Part shown: positions 25,501 through 37,911 of the stretch, piece after piece
How the letters are laid out: each line of letters starts with the position of its first letter
Position numbering within the stretch: position 1 is the stretch's first letter
Assembly (NCBI GenBank): GCA_022577435.1
Contig: JAKOON010000020.1
Coordinates: 10,011,324-10,075,323, forward strand
Source: Embiotoca jacksoni
Taxonomy: Eukaryota; Chordata; Actinopteri; Embiotocidae
DNA: 64,000 nucleotides
Direction of reading: 5' to 3'
The notes under the pieces: model-generated
The model's input: the letters and a program-made list of their open reading frames with translations, nothing else
What the model was told of the DNA's origin: nothing
The model's database searches: none
Program-made: the position numbers and the translations under genes

Positions 25501-28500
25501 CTGCCTTATTTCTCTTGCACGCTCTTCTCTTTTATACTTACCTCTCACTCTGCCCTTCTTTGTCCTTGTTACCATGGCTACTGCCTTCTTCAGATGAGGT
25601 GGGGAGGCAGAGGGACTGATGGAAGATACAGGGGCCGATGATGCTCTTGCCATTCATCATTGTCCTTCCCTCTCTCTTCTTAAATCTTTATCTCTTTCCA
25701 GTCTTCAATTAACCGCTGCCAGAGGAAAGTCATGCTGAACAATTGCCAGATCTGTGCTTTCTCGCAATCCAGTTTGTCCGTGTTTACCGCAGATCAAAGA
25801 CTTGAAAAAGTCACCAGTGTTTAAAAGTGGAAGTTATTTATGACAGGCATGTCTGTTGTCAGTGAGCATTTGTGGATCATTTGAGATTCGTATTTGCTTT
25901 CAAGCCTCTGTTTTGACAGTACAGTTATAACGAGCAAGACAATACCAGGTGATCCTGGTTGGCTAAAGCATTGAAATTGAAACGAGGAAGCATAGGGAAG
26001 TAAACAATGGATGCGACCCAGAGGAACAAAGGTTTAGGCTCATAAGATGCATGGGATGAGGAAGACAGGCGAAGATGGAAAAAAAGAAAGGGAAAGGGTT
26101 GCGCACGTCTCTGATGCAGATCAAAGTCTAGGTGATACCCAGGGAAGACAGGAAAGAGAGAAAGGAGGAGAAACACACACATGCAGACAGTGTTGGCGTG
26201 TGTGGAGCTGCAGAAGGAGCGAGGCCTGCGAAAGGAAAGGGCAGTGATCAAAGGAGAGATGAGGCGATGGCGGAGGCAAAGGGGAGACGCAGGGAGGAGT
26301 GGGAGGTGCAGTCAGAACCCACAGGACCTGTGTGCACAGCAACTTTATTGTTTTGTGCACTATCTTTATGCGAATGTTTTTCCTTTCATGATCATCGTCC
26401 CTCGTTTTGCCTGGCAGATGCATGCACACACCCACGCACACACCCACACAAACAGACTGTCACCAACTTTCATTCCAGTTTTGCATCTGTGGGACAGGGG
26501 AAGCTCCGCAGCCATGAAAGATGTGGTCACACTGTGCCTCACAGCTTATCCTTGTTATCCTGTCCACAGAACATCCACATTCAAAAAAAACTGTCAACTG
26601 ATGTTGCAGATGCTAAACCGCCTTCCTGCACTGCCTCGTGTGCCGGGCTCACCAAACTAATGAATAAGACTAGTGGAGGCCAAAACGAGGGAACAGCAGG
26701 AACGTTTAAATACACATGGCTCCTGCGCAGCAGCAGAGGAAGTTATTTACATAATACCTCTCTGATTACCCGCCTCCCTGCCAGCTTGCACTTTTATGTG
26801 TTGGGCTTGTGGGTGAGGCGAGAAAGAAAGAAAAAGGAAATATGGCCAAGATTGTGATTTCTTGTGTAGCGGTCTCATAGCTAATAAGATATTAATTTGC
26901 AACCTTGGCTTTCATGGATTTGTGGTGTACAGATCAGAGGGAGAAGTGGGAATTTCTGTTGAGGCAGAAGGTGTAGGATGAATCTAATTTCCTTACATTC
27001 AGGGTAACATCCATTTTCTATATTAAATGCCATATATTGTTTAAATTTGCATGCAGAACAAAAGGTACAAAGGTATAGCAATGAATGAGTCACAGCAGTA
27101 AAAAGAACAACCCACGCATTTACGTTGACAGTAAACGGGCCACATTAAACAGTACATGCACAGAGCTTTATTGTTATGTCCCTATCTGAGTTAAGCTATT
27201 GAAATGTACCTGTGGTATCTCAGTTTTATCCCCCGGTTTCCATGAATAAACCAGAGTATCTCTCTCTACCTGTATTGTCCTGTCAACAGACAAAGTTGGA
27301 TAAAAAAGATGAGAGATTTTCTACTTTTTTTGACTGAAATGTCAGGACCTGCTCATGCAGAGTAGAGAACTGCTTATCCAAACAGAAACACGCTTTTATA
27401 TTTCTTTTACTTTTTTTTTTTCCCTCTACATCAAAATGCACAGCATCGCTGCAAGGGAATCATGGCTGTCAGTGCATTGCTTTAAATTGAAAATTATGCA
27501 TTCCTTGCACTCAAGTTACAAACGTACAGTAGTGATCCGTTTCAAAATATATTCTCTTGATTTTGCTGTGCTGGCAACTCTGCGGTGCTGGTCAGTGTGT
27601 GTCTTACCCCAAATGAACTGTAATGCTTTGAGCTCGAGTTTGACCTGGTAGCATAAGCATACCAAAAAGAAAAGTTTAAGTAATTGTTTGCTTGTCTCAA
27701 TAACTTTCTTCTAACTTTACAAATATATGGTTGTACAAAAAGCTTAGGAGCATTTGTGTTGTGTAAATAAAAAGCTGTGACATGTTCCTTCTGAAAAGCT
27801 GGGCATAGATGTAATGGCAGGATTTGTTGTCAGTAGTTTCACTTATAACTCTTAGAACATCAAATTGCAATAGTAGTCATGGATGAGTATACGTTCTGGT
27901 TCATGACTACACAGTTAATAAGCAAAACTCAGCTTTGCAGACATGTGTGGTGACTTAGAGATTAGCTAAATAACACCACTACAGTAGTTCACCAAGCCCC
28001 ACTGCATTATAGCTTAATGTTTAGACTGTTTACAACCACTTCTGTGTGAACTCCAGAGCACCCATGTTATCCATGCATGTTGTTTACTTCTGCTTTAAGC
28101 TTATATGAGTAACTTTATTGTATTTAGCTTGAACTAACTCTTTAACCAGGTTTCCAATGATTACACAATTAACCTAATCGGGTTGTAAACCACTAATGAT
28201 ATTTACAGTACACACAACCTCCTACATCACCGAGTAACCGAGTTAAGAAGGGAATTGCCAGTGGATATAAATAAAGCAAGTGTTAAAATAGCAACTGTAA
28301 CATACATTATCTGTGTCATATGAGATGATCCACCACCTCAGACCCAGTCCACCTTGAGTCACACCATACTTATCTGTTGGCGGTCAAATCCTGGTCACCT
28401 GGATGACTCCTCTACCCAGCAACTGAACACCTCGTACGTTCGCAGACAGGCAGGAGAGAAGGTAACTCCCAAAGGGCACCGAGGGGCCAGCCTTGGCCTG

Positions 28501-30780
28501 GAGGTTAGAAGGCTCCAGAGTTGCTGAGCTTCTCTTTACACTCTGTATGAATGATGCATGGCTGGCTGGAGTTTGGTATGGTGTGGGGAGAGAGAGATGG
28601 AGTGAGAGACAGCAGCCATAGAGGCAAATGAGCATTGATCAAGGGTGCTACAATTACACTGACCTCAGCTAGTTCCTTCCAGGAGGTGCCCCCAGGAGTG
28701 GAGGAAATGGCCTCAGCCGGATGAAAAGTGATGTATGTGTTTGTGTGTGTTAAGTGGGGACAGTTTTGCACGTGCCACTGTGGTTTCCTTTCCTTTTCTG
28801 TGCTTGAATTCAAAGTTTTCATTAATTTTGATGTGCAAAGCAAGTTTCATGCGGTTTTGTCAGTTAAAACATAAAAAAGGTCGACGTACAAGCAGAATAA
28901 TAAGAATTATTCTTTTCGTCAAGCCAGATGAATGTGCTGAGCACACATGCATGTTTTTTGTCTAACCTAAAGTGGGACTATGAGTAGGTGACAGGGATAA
29001 AGTGGGATAATGGGGGGAAGGGGGGGCGGGCTTGGTGAGAGAGAGAGCGAGGTGTGAGATAAAAGGGAAGGATGGGAGGAATGCAAGAGGGAAGAGGAAA
29101 GGTGATATGGTGGGCCGGGGAGTCGACAGATTGATGGATGGCTTCAGTGCAGATGGATACTGAGCAGAAACAGAGCTGCAAAAACACACTTAAGCGCACG
29201 CACACGCACGCAGACACATATCAATGCAATCGTGCGCACATTAAAGTTATTAAAAGAGTCACAAATTGAAGCACACATACCCATGGGAAAACAATCACAA
29301 TAGCACATAACCAGTCAGACACTCAAATCCAGAAGTGGCATTCAGGGGTAGACGTTTAACCCATAATACTTCATCTCACTGACTCTCTAGCAGATGCACG
29401 TACATTATTAATGTGCGTCATGCAGCACGGGGTAGTGCACTGACTAATAACTGTAAACAAGTATCACCATGGGGCCTATCACACAGCCCAGTAATGGTTA
29501 TTACCATCATCATTCTTCCTATGATTATCTAGGCCTGCTAGATAGCCAGAACATCGCTCGCAGCCAAATGTACCACTGGCAATGCAGAACTACACTAGAT
29601 CCCTCCCTGCTTCACTTATTTACACCCTGAGCACATCTGCTCACAAGGTGTCAGTTCCATGCAAGCTGCGTTAAAGGTTTCAAGCTGATCTTCTGTCAAA
29701 GACCAAAAGAAAAAGAACCTAATGCTTGGTTTGACGTATCTGTAACAAGCAGCGACTTGCTCGACAAGACTGCAATGGTCCCATCTGTTGACGTGTTGTA
29801 TGGCACAGTGGTGGCAAACTGTGCAAGCTGAGCGTACAATAATCACATGGGGAGCAAGGGCTTGTGGGTAGTAAATGCCAGAATCTACTGTGAAACTCTG
29901 CGTGGCGGCTGATGTACCTTATTTTGAGATTGAACGAGGGCTGAAATCTGTCTTCAATAAGACACAGTCTGCATATGACGGGTGTTTGTGTGTATGTGAG
30001 TGCACAGCTCCTTTCAATTGTTACATGTTTTTATCTGCCTATATAAAAACAATCTTTTTTAGGTCTTCAAAGATTTTTGCCGTTTTACTTTGCACTTATT
30101 CAAACTGGGAGAGGTGTAGGTCAGAGGGAGGAGGAAAAGACGATTTATCTTTTTTCTTCGGCAAATATGTCACCCCGGGAATCAGAGACAGGTGATCATT
30201 TAGTGTTTAAAGTTGTTATTCACAATCTTGGGTTGAATGGTGTTCTTGGACTTGGAGGGTGCATTTTATTTCATTCATTCATCACTCATTGCAGTAATGT
30301 TCCTGCTCTACCTAGCCCGATCAATATGCTGTTTGTGTTCAGAAGTATATTGGTGTGGTTTTTTTCATTCTCACATGCACTACGCTGTCAAACATTTTCA
30401 TAATCCAACAATAAATCATTAAAGACATTTATAAAAATCATTCCAAGAGATGTAAAGCGCTGGATATTTGCTGTAATTATCCGTCTTGATGTTGTAATTA
30501 GATGTCCAGTTTAAATGTATAATTGTATTGGTACAATTGTGGGTTTATTGCTGCAATTTTGAACTTTAGCCACAGTTTTATCAGTGTATACTCATAATGG
30601 AGATATTGACACAGTTTATAATGGAATTAATTTATAGGAAATTATTCGGGGTGAAACTCAATGATAAAATGCCACTGCCAAGGTCAGGTCTAAGAAACGA
30701 GAAGCTTTTCAATGTTTGTTGAAGGCTGTTTTCATTAAAAATGTGTTTTTTGGAGCATGCTTGAGATATATGAGGATAAG
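22579..30780. other. Intergenic block, no gene seen
   Basis: About 8.2 kb without an assignable gene. The area 26040-26310 on the plus strand is strongly purine-rich, and a second purine-rich patch is at 29030-29110. These produce long Arg/Lys/Glu or Ser/Pro/Leu frames that are compositional. T-tracts occur near 23830 and 27410. Confidence 0.55.
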
Positions 30781-31194
30781 TGGTAACATTTTACTTGAAG
30801 GGATGTACATAAGACTGACACAGCACCTGCCATAGACAGGAACTATTTTAATTTGTCATGTCACTTTTAATGCGAGGTGAGCATTGTTTTGGATATCTTT
30901 GTCATGAGAATTTAAATAATCCCAAACTGAAATATGTCTCAGTGTCATGAATAAGGTCCTTTACCTGGTGGTACCAGTTAAGGTTAAGTGTTTATGACAG
31001 GTTGTGTTGTTTTGGTTGATGTCAAGTTGTCACAACGAAAACAAAATCTTACACAATGTCAACTGTGCATTGAAAGTGACACAAGTGACCAAATGCCACA
31101 TAATGACATTCGTCATAAATGTTACTGACAGGTGTCATGTCATGGACAGTAGTATGTCAGGATTATGCACAGCCCTTTGCGTAAAGTGGTAGCA
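30781..31194. mobile_element. MITE with TIRs and flanking GATAAG repeat
   Basis: The left end, GGTAACATTTTACTTGAAGG from 30782, pairs with the reverse complement of the right end, GTAAAGTGGTAGC, which finishes at 31193. The match continues inward for about 40 bp with mismatches. The interior is rich in TGTCAT/ATGACA words, so the whole element can fold back. GATAAG stands immediately outside both ends (30775-30780 and 31195-31200), consistent with a target-site duplication of 6 bp, or 8 bp with one mismatch. No transposase is encoded. The superfamily is unassigned; hAT would fit an 8-bp duplication. Confidence 0.65.
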
Positions 31195-31796
31195 GATAAG
31201 TTATCTCAGTATTTATGTTCTGCTCTGTAAAGGCAGAGGTTTGTAACACGCTCTCTCTGGATGGATACGTGCTTCGAGCATTACATTTTCAGTAAAATTC
31301 GAGCAATTTAAAATGAACTTTTTTAAAGGATCGTAAAACAGCACACAGTGGATTTAAGCAAGTACATTTTTCATCAGGGCACTTTCATATTAGCTGTTCA
31401 TGGAAAATGGAGAGGCTGCTCTGCAGTCTGCACTTTAAGGTCAGGTTTAATGGAGCTACAAGTACACAGACACTTAAAAAAATAAATAAAAAAGAACACT
31501 CCGTATGAAAGAAACAAGCTGTCCTCATGATTTGTCCTACAGCAGGCATAACCACGACTGGAACCTTATCACGCTTTGTTGAAACACCTTCATCTTTGTT
31601 GCAGCTTGGGTCCAAGGTTTCCTGCTTTGGAAATTAAGGGCCCTTTGGTCACAGAAGTACAGATGATAAACTCATTCACTGCAAATTAATTAACAGCCAC
31701 AACAGTGGACAGTTTATGGAAATAATTATGGACAATGCTGCATGCATACATAACAGCCCTTATATAGTAGGCTAATCCTGCAAAGCTTTGCCTTTT
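31195..31796. other. Intergenic spacer, no gene seen
   Basis: Unique-looking AT-rich sequence between two DNA-transposon remnants. No exon or RNA recognised. Confidence 0.5.
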
Positions 31797-32449
31797 CACA
31801 CCGATCAGGCACAACATTAAAACCTCTGACAGGTAAGTGAATAACATGGATTATCTCTTTACAATGACACCTGTCAAGGGGTAGGCTATACCGCACCATG
31901 ACGTGCACGGATTAAGGGGAAGCTATCACCTTTATAAGTAAGTATTTCAAGTTTTATCACGCGATCATGATCAGCACCTGAGTTACACACCATTTGTGAG
32001 TGCCGATCCGGGCACATGGCAATTTTCCCATGGACATGAGCCCAGGGTGCACATCCAATTTTATGTCAAAATCAGTTTGTCATCTACCAACAACCTGAAC
32101 ATTGTTGCAGACCACGCTTACCTCTTAATGTCAACAGTGGCCTATTTCAGCAGGATAATGTGCCCTGCCACGTTGCAAAACTTGTTCCAGAATAGTTTGA
32201 GGCGCACAACAAGGTGTTGACTTGGTCTCCCAATTCTCCAGATCTCAATCCAGTTGATCATCTGTGGGATGTCCTGGAAAAAAAAGAGTCTAATCCAGGG
32301 AGGCCCCACCTCACAACTTGTAGGTGCCTGATAGCACAGCACACCGTTAGAGGTCTTGTGAACGGCCTCGAAGGGTCAGCGGAGTTTTGGCAGCATGAGA
32401 GGGACCTACACAATAATAGGCAGGTTATAATATTGTGACTGATCTGTGT
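31797..32449 (+). mobile_element. Internally deleted Tc1-like transposon
   Basis: The terminal inverted repeats are CACACCGATCAGGCACAAC, continuing to about 31823, and the reverse complement at 32423-32449, ending TTGTGACTGATCTGTGT. About 23 of 27 positions pair. The left subterminal part (31824-31880) is followed abruptly by the 3' half of a Tc1-like transposase gene, so the element is about 650 bp instead of the usual 1.3-1.6 kb. Tc1/mariner elements move by cut-and-paste at TA sites. The TA duplication is not clearly preserved here, which fits an old copy. Confidence 0.85.
32089..32438 (+). pseudogene. Tc1-like transposase, 3' remnant
   Basis: The remnant of a DDE transposase is recognisable from three segments. 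LNIVADHAYLLMSTV lies in one frame near 32095-32140. A QQDNVPCHVAKLVPE segment lies in another frame from 32148. SPDLNPVDHLWDVLEKK lies near 32232-32282, with the family's acidic catalytic neighbourhood DLNP and LWDVL. A frameshift lies between 32101 and 32147, and an in-frame TAG sits at 32193-32195. The N-terminal paired-like DNA-binding domain and the first catalytic Asp are deleted. The copy is non-functional. The frame ends in TGA at 32436-32438, inside the right inverted repeat. Confidence 0.85.
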
Positions 32450-35400
32450 CCGATATGCATTTGTATGTTTGTTGCAGCACTTGTTACTCTCTTTTTGTTG
32501 ACTTTAAGAGAATATTTTGCTTCTGCTGGGGAGTCAAGACCAATTATATAAATGTTCCTGTGCTGGGAGGGATTCCAGCTCATGGACACTTCAATGGAGT
32601 TGGTGCCTGGCAATCTTTGGCACCTTGTGTGGTTCTTCTGTTTCACCTTCTTCCATCGAAGTTAGTGGAAAGCAACAAACGAAACAGGGGAGCTCATGCT
32701 AACTCAACAACGGCTATAAACTGGACTTGATCCCACAACAATACAAACCCACGCTATGAACTCCCACTCACTGAACCACTCTGCCTTGCTCAGCCACAGA
32801 ATTTTTACCATTTAAAATGCAAGTATTCTATATTTTCCTGGACACTTCTGATGTCTTGTTCTCTCTCTGAGGAATAGTGGACAGAGGACTGCACACATTT
32901 GATTATGCTTTAGAAATTTCCTCCCACAGAGTGAACCTGATGGAGGCAAGGATGTATTTATTATTCAAAAATCATTGCTTTCAATGCTGTGACAGTATTT
33001 GTAGATCCCATTCTTACATGCTGCTGTGTTTATCTGTTAACATGTAAAACATTGTATCAACGTTACCAAACTGTGTCTCAAATGTTTGTTGGTTTGATAC
33101 TTTGTTTTAATAATGGATGATTACTTATCCAAAGGTATTGTTGCCCTGAGACAGTTTTTCACTTTCTTACATTAACAACATGTTTCATTCTACTCGCAGT
33201 TAAACAATATAATCTCAACAAGTGAAAATCTTCCTGGAAACTGGGCATAGCGTTCTTCTTGTACACACCTTGCTCCCCACACCAATCTAATCTCACTCTC
33301 CCCTTTGAAAGAAACCGAGTTTAGAGGTGTTTAAGCTTGAGATACGTGATGAAATTCTCAGCCACATGTTTCCCTCTTTGTACCACAATGTACACAAGCA
33401 TTATAGCTTTCTCCTCATCTTTGCTTTCATCCTCTCTTCAGACATAGCAGGCTCACTTTATAATGGATTAAAATGCCAAATGAACCAGAAGCTACACTTA
33501 CTCAAGATGATGAATAACAATATTTCCTACTTGACATAAATGCACAAGATAAAATTAATTGCATGTATGAACAAGCCCCCAAGAGGAAGAGAAACACCAA
33601 AAAGCAATTACTGGACAACAGTGGCAACACAGACCACGTGCTCTGTTTGTTTCTGCCAAATGAGATCCATAAACACACATACAAGTACATGCATGTCTGT
33701 TGAAGAATTACACATTTACATGTGCACAGACACATGCAATGCACTCGCACACATACTTACTCAGGAAGCAGATGCACCAAAGGATACATACAGTATTCAA
33801 ATGTAACAATTTGCTTTTGGTCAACATGAACACAAGCTTGAATCCATAACAAGGGTATTAGGCTGGTGGAACTTTAGCATGCAGGCATCAGTAGTGATAA
33901 AAACGTAAAGTTATAAAAGCCTGTATAAAAAAACTAATATGTTTAAATGATAGTCAGCATGTTACTGATGCTGACACCTGTATGAAAAAGTTGGTGGCTG
34001 ATGTGCTGATGCAAATTCACCATTCTGCCTGACTCTATTTTTTTCTATACTCATACGAAAAGTAATAAACGCTGAAAGCAAAGATAATAACCACCTGTAG
34101 GATTAACCAACACTCTGTTTGGATGCTAAGTAAGAGCCCACATTTTGTCAGAGAGGTCGACTTAAAGTGTAGGTATGATGCCTGCCAGCTCAGGTCCAAA
34201 ATCAAACAAAACAAACGCTCTGCACATTCACGAAGGAGAAAAAAACAACTGCAGATTGTGTGCTTCAACAGAAAGTCCGATCATTAAGAGGAATACCAAA
34301 CATATAATGTAAGTCCTTAATAAAACCTGGTTTCTGCATCTTCCAACCCAATTATAAAACCATTTTGACAAACATGCTGTTAATAAAATCTTGTGCAATA
34401 TCTCACTACCTCCTCTCAATGAGGCTTGTAAAGCTGCTATAATGTATTGACAATACATTTATTTACAATCAATCATAGCATTTCCACCTCTTTGGGAAAC
34501 AAATCCATAAGCAGGCATTGTTCAGTCATGCCTTTAGTCACTATTTACGCACAGCCTTTGCACTTGGCTGTTCATCTTTTCATCATATAGAAAGCATATC
34601 ATAAAATATAAAATATAGAAATGTAAAAATTAAATAAGCTGACAGTGGTGATTCTAACTCCTGTGTTTTTGTAGTTTTATGGTGTCAAACTCAGAAACTT
34701 CCTAGAAGTGAACGAGTGATCCATTTTTGTTTGGAAATAGATTTCCATTCCATTTTTGTTACAGTGCTCTTGATCTTTGATCAAATGATGAGTGAATCCT
34801 AGTTTGTAATACTAACTTATCAAACCAATTTGACATGTCACTTTGACCTTGACTGGTTAAAATGTATCTGTGAACTGTCACACTGCAGCTGTTTCAGTTC
34901 AGTTTCTCACCACCTGCAGTCACTCAGAAAAGGCAAACACATGAAGCCTTTAGTCACGGTGCATACGAGCAGTAAGGAACTGCCTTTGTGTGAAAGTGTG
35001 TCTGTTAGTGTATTTGTGAATGTACATTGCACTGCAGTGTGAACACACCTGTGTATACACACTTCTTTATCTGTTTGTTTGATTGATTGATTATCCAGCA
35101 GCCTCTCAACACCTCTAAGCTTCCCTATCTTCACTCAGTTTTTTTCTTCACACACATATGTACACAAACCATACAGGGGGTGAAGGAAGCCCTGCTTATG
35201 GCATATTAGCCACCTGTGGGCAAGCCAAATGTTGTGTAAATACCCAGGGGAGAGCAGGGATGAGCTGTGGTGCCCCGTCAGCCCTAATATAGGAAGACAC
35301 CTAATCTCCACAATCCCCCATAGAGCCTTTCCCATCACTCCCAGATGCATAGGAATATACCTGAAGGAACGCGGAGACAGTATCACTGCAGAGAAATCCA

Positions 35401-36379
35401 GAAAATAGTCTAGGCTGCAAAGATCTGTAGATTCATCAAGAACTCAGTGAGCATACGCTTTGGATTACATGATAAGTGTTGATATTAAGGAGTGACATTG
35501 ACCAGTGATGCTGAAGGGCTACAAATGTGGTTGTATTACTTGTCTTGCTAAAAAAGGAAATGACCTTACACTGTTGAACCAAATCAATTCAGTCATAATC
35601 TTCACCACTTCATACATTCCAGCACATCGGAGGTGAAAGAAAATACACGTTTGTAATAACAGGATGTTGCTCCATTATCAGTGCTCTGGACTCATCTTGA
35701 CAGCAAATGTACTGTGTAATGATACAGTTTCTTCCCCTGCTTATGAATTGTTTTCAATGGTGGGAGAATTTATGACGTCTAATTGTCTGAAGTAATAAAG
35801 AAGAATTAGCCTGGAAGGTTTCTTCTTCTTCTTCTTCTTCTTCTTCTTCTTCTTCTTCTTCTTCTTCTATTTGTATTGTAGATTGTGTTCAAATTAAGTT
35901 AAGGATGTATTTTATATGCTGTATATATGGAAATGGATAGTATCCTATATGGAAGGCACCACTTACTTTTGTAAAGACCTATAGAGGACTGAGTAGTTTC
36001 ATGTTGCTTACTCTTTCAAAGATCCTTGATGACATAAGTAAAGGAACTGTAGGAGAAAGAGTAGGAGGTAGTGTCGGAACCAATAAATAATAAATTCCAC
36101 TGAATCTGATCCTTGTACAGTCATTAACTCCAACACATAGAATCAGATCTGATCTACAAGGACAGACATTTAACAATTCAGTTCAGTGCTACTGAAGGAC
36201 ATCTAAATACATTCGTCTGGCTTGACCGTTTGTTGAAATAACTGTCCAAAAACAAAGAGTGGAGAGCTCTGGTTTTTACCTGGAACAAGCACTTTCTCTG
36301 GAAGTGGGTCTGAGCTGAACCTCCACCTTAACCCAGTTACTCACACCCAAATGTTACTAATAGTGCAACCACACTTCAA
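32450..36379. other. Intergenic block, no gene seen
   Basis: About 3.9 kb without an assignable gene. It contains only the TTC microsatellite at 35820 and short unrecognised frames. Confidence 0.55.
35820..35868. repeat. (TTC)n microsatellite
   Basis: About 16 perfect TTC/TCT units. The plus strand is pure pyrimidine, and such mirror tracts can adopt triplex structure in vitro. Confidence 0.97.
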
Positions 36380-36660
36380 ATAGCCCTTGAAAGGTGATTG
36401 GGGGAGGTGAGAAAAAACAACAACCAATTTGCATTTTTCAAGCACTGCTCTGGCAGGTGGAGTGCTAATGAACAATTCTATGATCCATTAATCGGGATCT
36501 CGTTTGCACATGGCCGTCATCACAGAGTGGCACTTGAGTTTGTGTGGCTCCATCAGAAGGGCTAATGCAGACAATGGTACTAATCAGTCCAAAGCAAACA
36601 GCACTCCTCCAGTTTAATTTCAACAGCAGTGAATCAGGTGGTCATGGCCTACTGGGGGAC
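36380..36660. promoter_or_regulatory. Candidate conserved non-coding element
   Basis: A non-repetitive, moderately AT-rich block with dense transcription-factor-like words. It has a perfect octamer (ATTTGCAT, 36427-36434) overlapping CCAAT, plus CTAATGAACAATTC, CATTAATCGGG and several TAAT cores. It has no open frame of note and no simple repeat. Distal enhancers around developmental receptor genes often look like this. The call is inference from texture; no alignment was possible. Confidence 0.25.
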
Positions 36661-36924
36661 CTAGTTTAAATGTATCGTTGTGCATCAGTTTCATACAAAA
36701 TGCTTGATAGGCACGAGGGGACTAAAACTAAGGGGCCAATGCCAGTAGTTTCTGCAAGATAGGTAGGATTTTTGGCAAGAGCTGGTATTTTTGGATGTTA
36801 ACTATTCAATAAACCTGCATATGCGGTTGTGATTATGGGTGCCATATTCTTAAGGGTGGACATCCATTTTTCAATTACATTCCCTAAACTTAGCTATGAT
36901 TTGTTTTGTTACATTGTACTTTTT

Positions 36925-37911
36925 ATGCCTCCGCCTTTACGTTTTCGTGTTGTCCGTCTGTCCCATTCTTATGAATGCGATATCTCAAAAGCAACCTGCA
37001 GGGAATTTTTTACAAATTTGTCAGAAATGTTCACTTGGCGTCAAGGATGATCGAAATAGAGTTTGGCGTTCAAAGGTCACAGGAACGCCTGAAGGGACTT
37101 TCTTTAAATTTGATACAAACATTCACTTCGACTCTAAGAAGAATTGATTAGAATTGGATGGTCAAACGTCACTGTGATCTCACAAAATATGTTTGTGTTC
37201 TTAACTCAGGAATTAATTTGATAATTATAACACAATTTATATATGTAATTGGATAAAATGATAAAGTGATGACTGTGTATTCAAAGGTCAAATCCAATAT
37301 AATGTTCTGCAAAAGCGCTTTTCTGGTCATTATTCAATGCCATATCTGAGAAACAAATTGTGACGACATATCACATTTAGTCAGATACCGAATTGGTGAC
37401 ACACATCTTGGATGTCCACCTTTAAACTGTGGTGATTGTATAGAGCTTTTGTGCGTCAGGATTGAAGATATCTGTGAAGGATCCACATTTAAGAATTTGT
37501 AGCTTCTTTTGCAGCAATATCGATGCTTAACCCTCGTGTTGTCCTTGGGTCAAAATGCAAGCTGCAAGTTTCTGCCAAGTTCTATTTTATTTTCATATTT
37601 TTTTGGGATCATTGGTGACAAGGAGGCTGTGAGGGTTTCTTTAAAGAATGATGACCAATGATCTGAAAAAAATATAAAAATATAGAAATAAAATAGAACT
37701 TGGTTGAATATAGCTGCGGGTCATTTTGACCCAAGGACAACACGAGGGTTAAGCATTGTCTACTGTCAGCTTTATTGGTCAAGCATGTGAGCACATTTAG
37801 AATTCCTTCAAAGTCTTCACTATATGTGTTATATGAGTTTGGACATATATGGATGTAAACTACAGCTTGAGTGGTTATCGGAGACATACAACTGCGGGGC
37901 GGTAATTCTAG
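36925..37911 (+). repeat. Large interspersed repeat (family A), interrupted by a MITE
   Basis: It begins near ATGCCTCCGCCTTTACG and contains TTGTCCGTCTGTCCCATTC, GCGATATCTCAAAAG, TTCACTTGGCGTCAAGGATG and CAAAGGTCA words, and ends near ACTGCGGGGCGGTAATTCT. The reverse complement of its first part is found, tandemly amplified, at 55610-56560 (for example the shared AAAATATGTT and AACTCA-GAATTAA stretches). I recognise it as a fish repeat but cannot class it. No coding capacity is seen. The piggyBac-type MITE at 37527-37752 has inserted within it, since family-like sequence continues on the far side. Confidence 0.6.
37527..37752. mobile_element. piggyBac-type MITE with TTAA duplication
   Basis: TTAA at 37527-37530 and at 37749-37752 brackets a 218-bp element. 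Its termini are near-perfect inverted repeats: CCCTCGTGTTGTCCTTGGG on the left and CCAAGGACAACACGAGGG on the right. Target-site duplication of TTAA is the hallmark of the piggyBac superfamily. The interior is itself an imperfect palindrome (AGTTCTATTTTATTT against AAATAAAATAGAACT), so the element folds into a long hairpin. No transposase is present. Movement would have needed an enzyme supplied in trans. Confidence 0.9.

Noticed and set aside
26132..26857. Longest plus-strand open frame (241 codons)
   Set aside because: It begins in a purine-rich simple stretch giving Lys/Glu/Arg runs, crosses CACACC-type sequence and has no recognisable domain or consistent codon bias. A parallel frame is open over the same bases, as expected of composition rather than selection.
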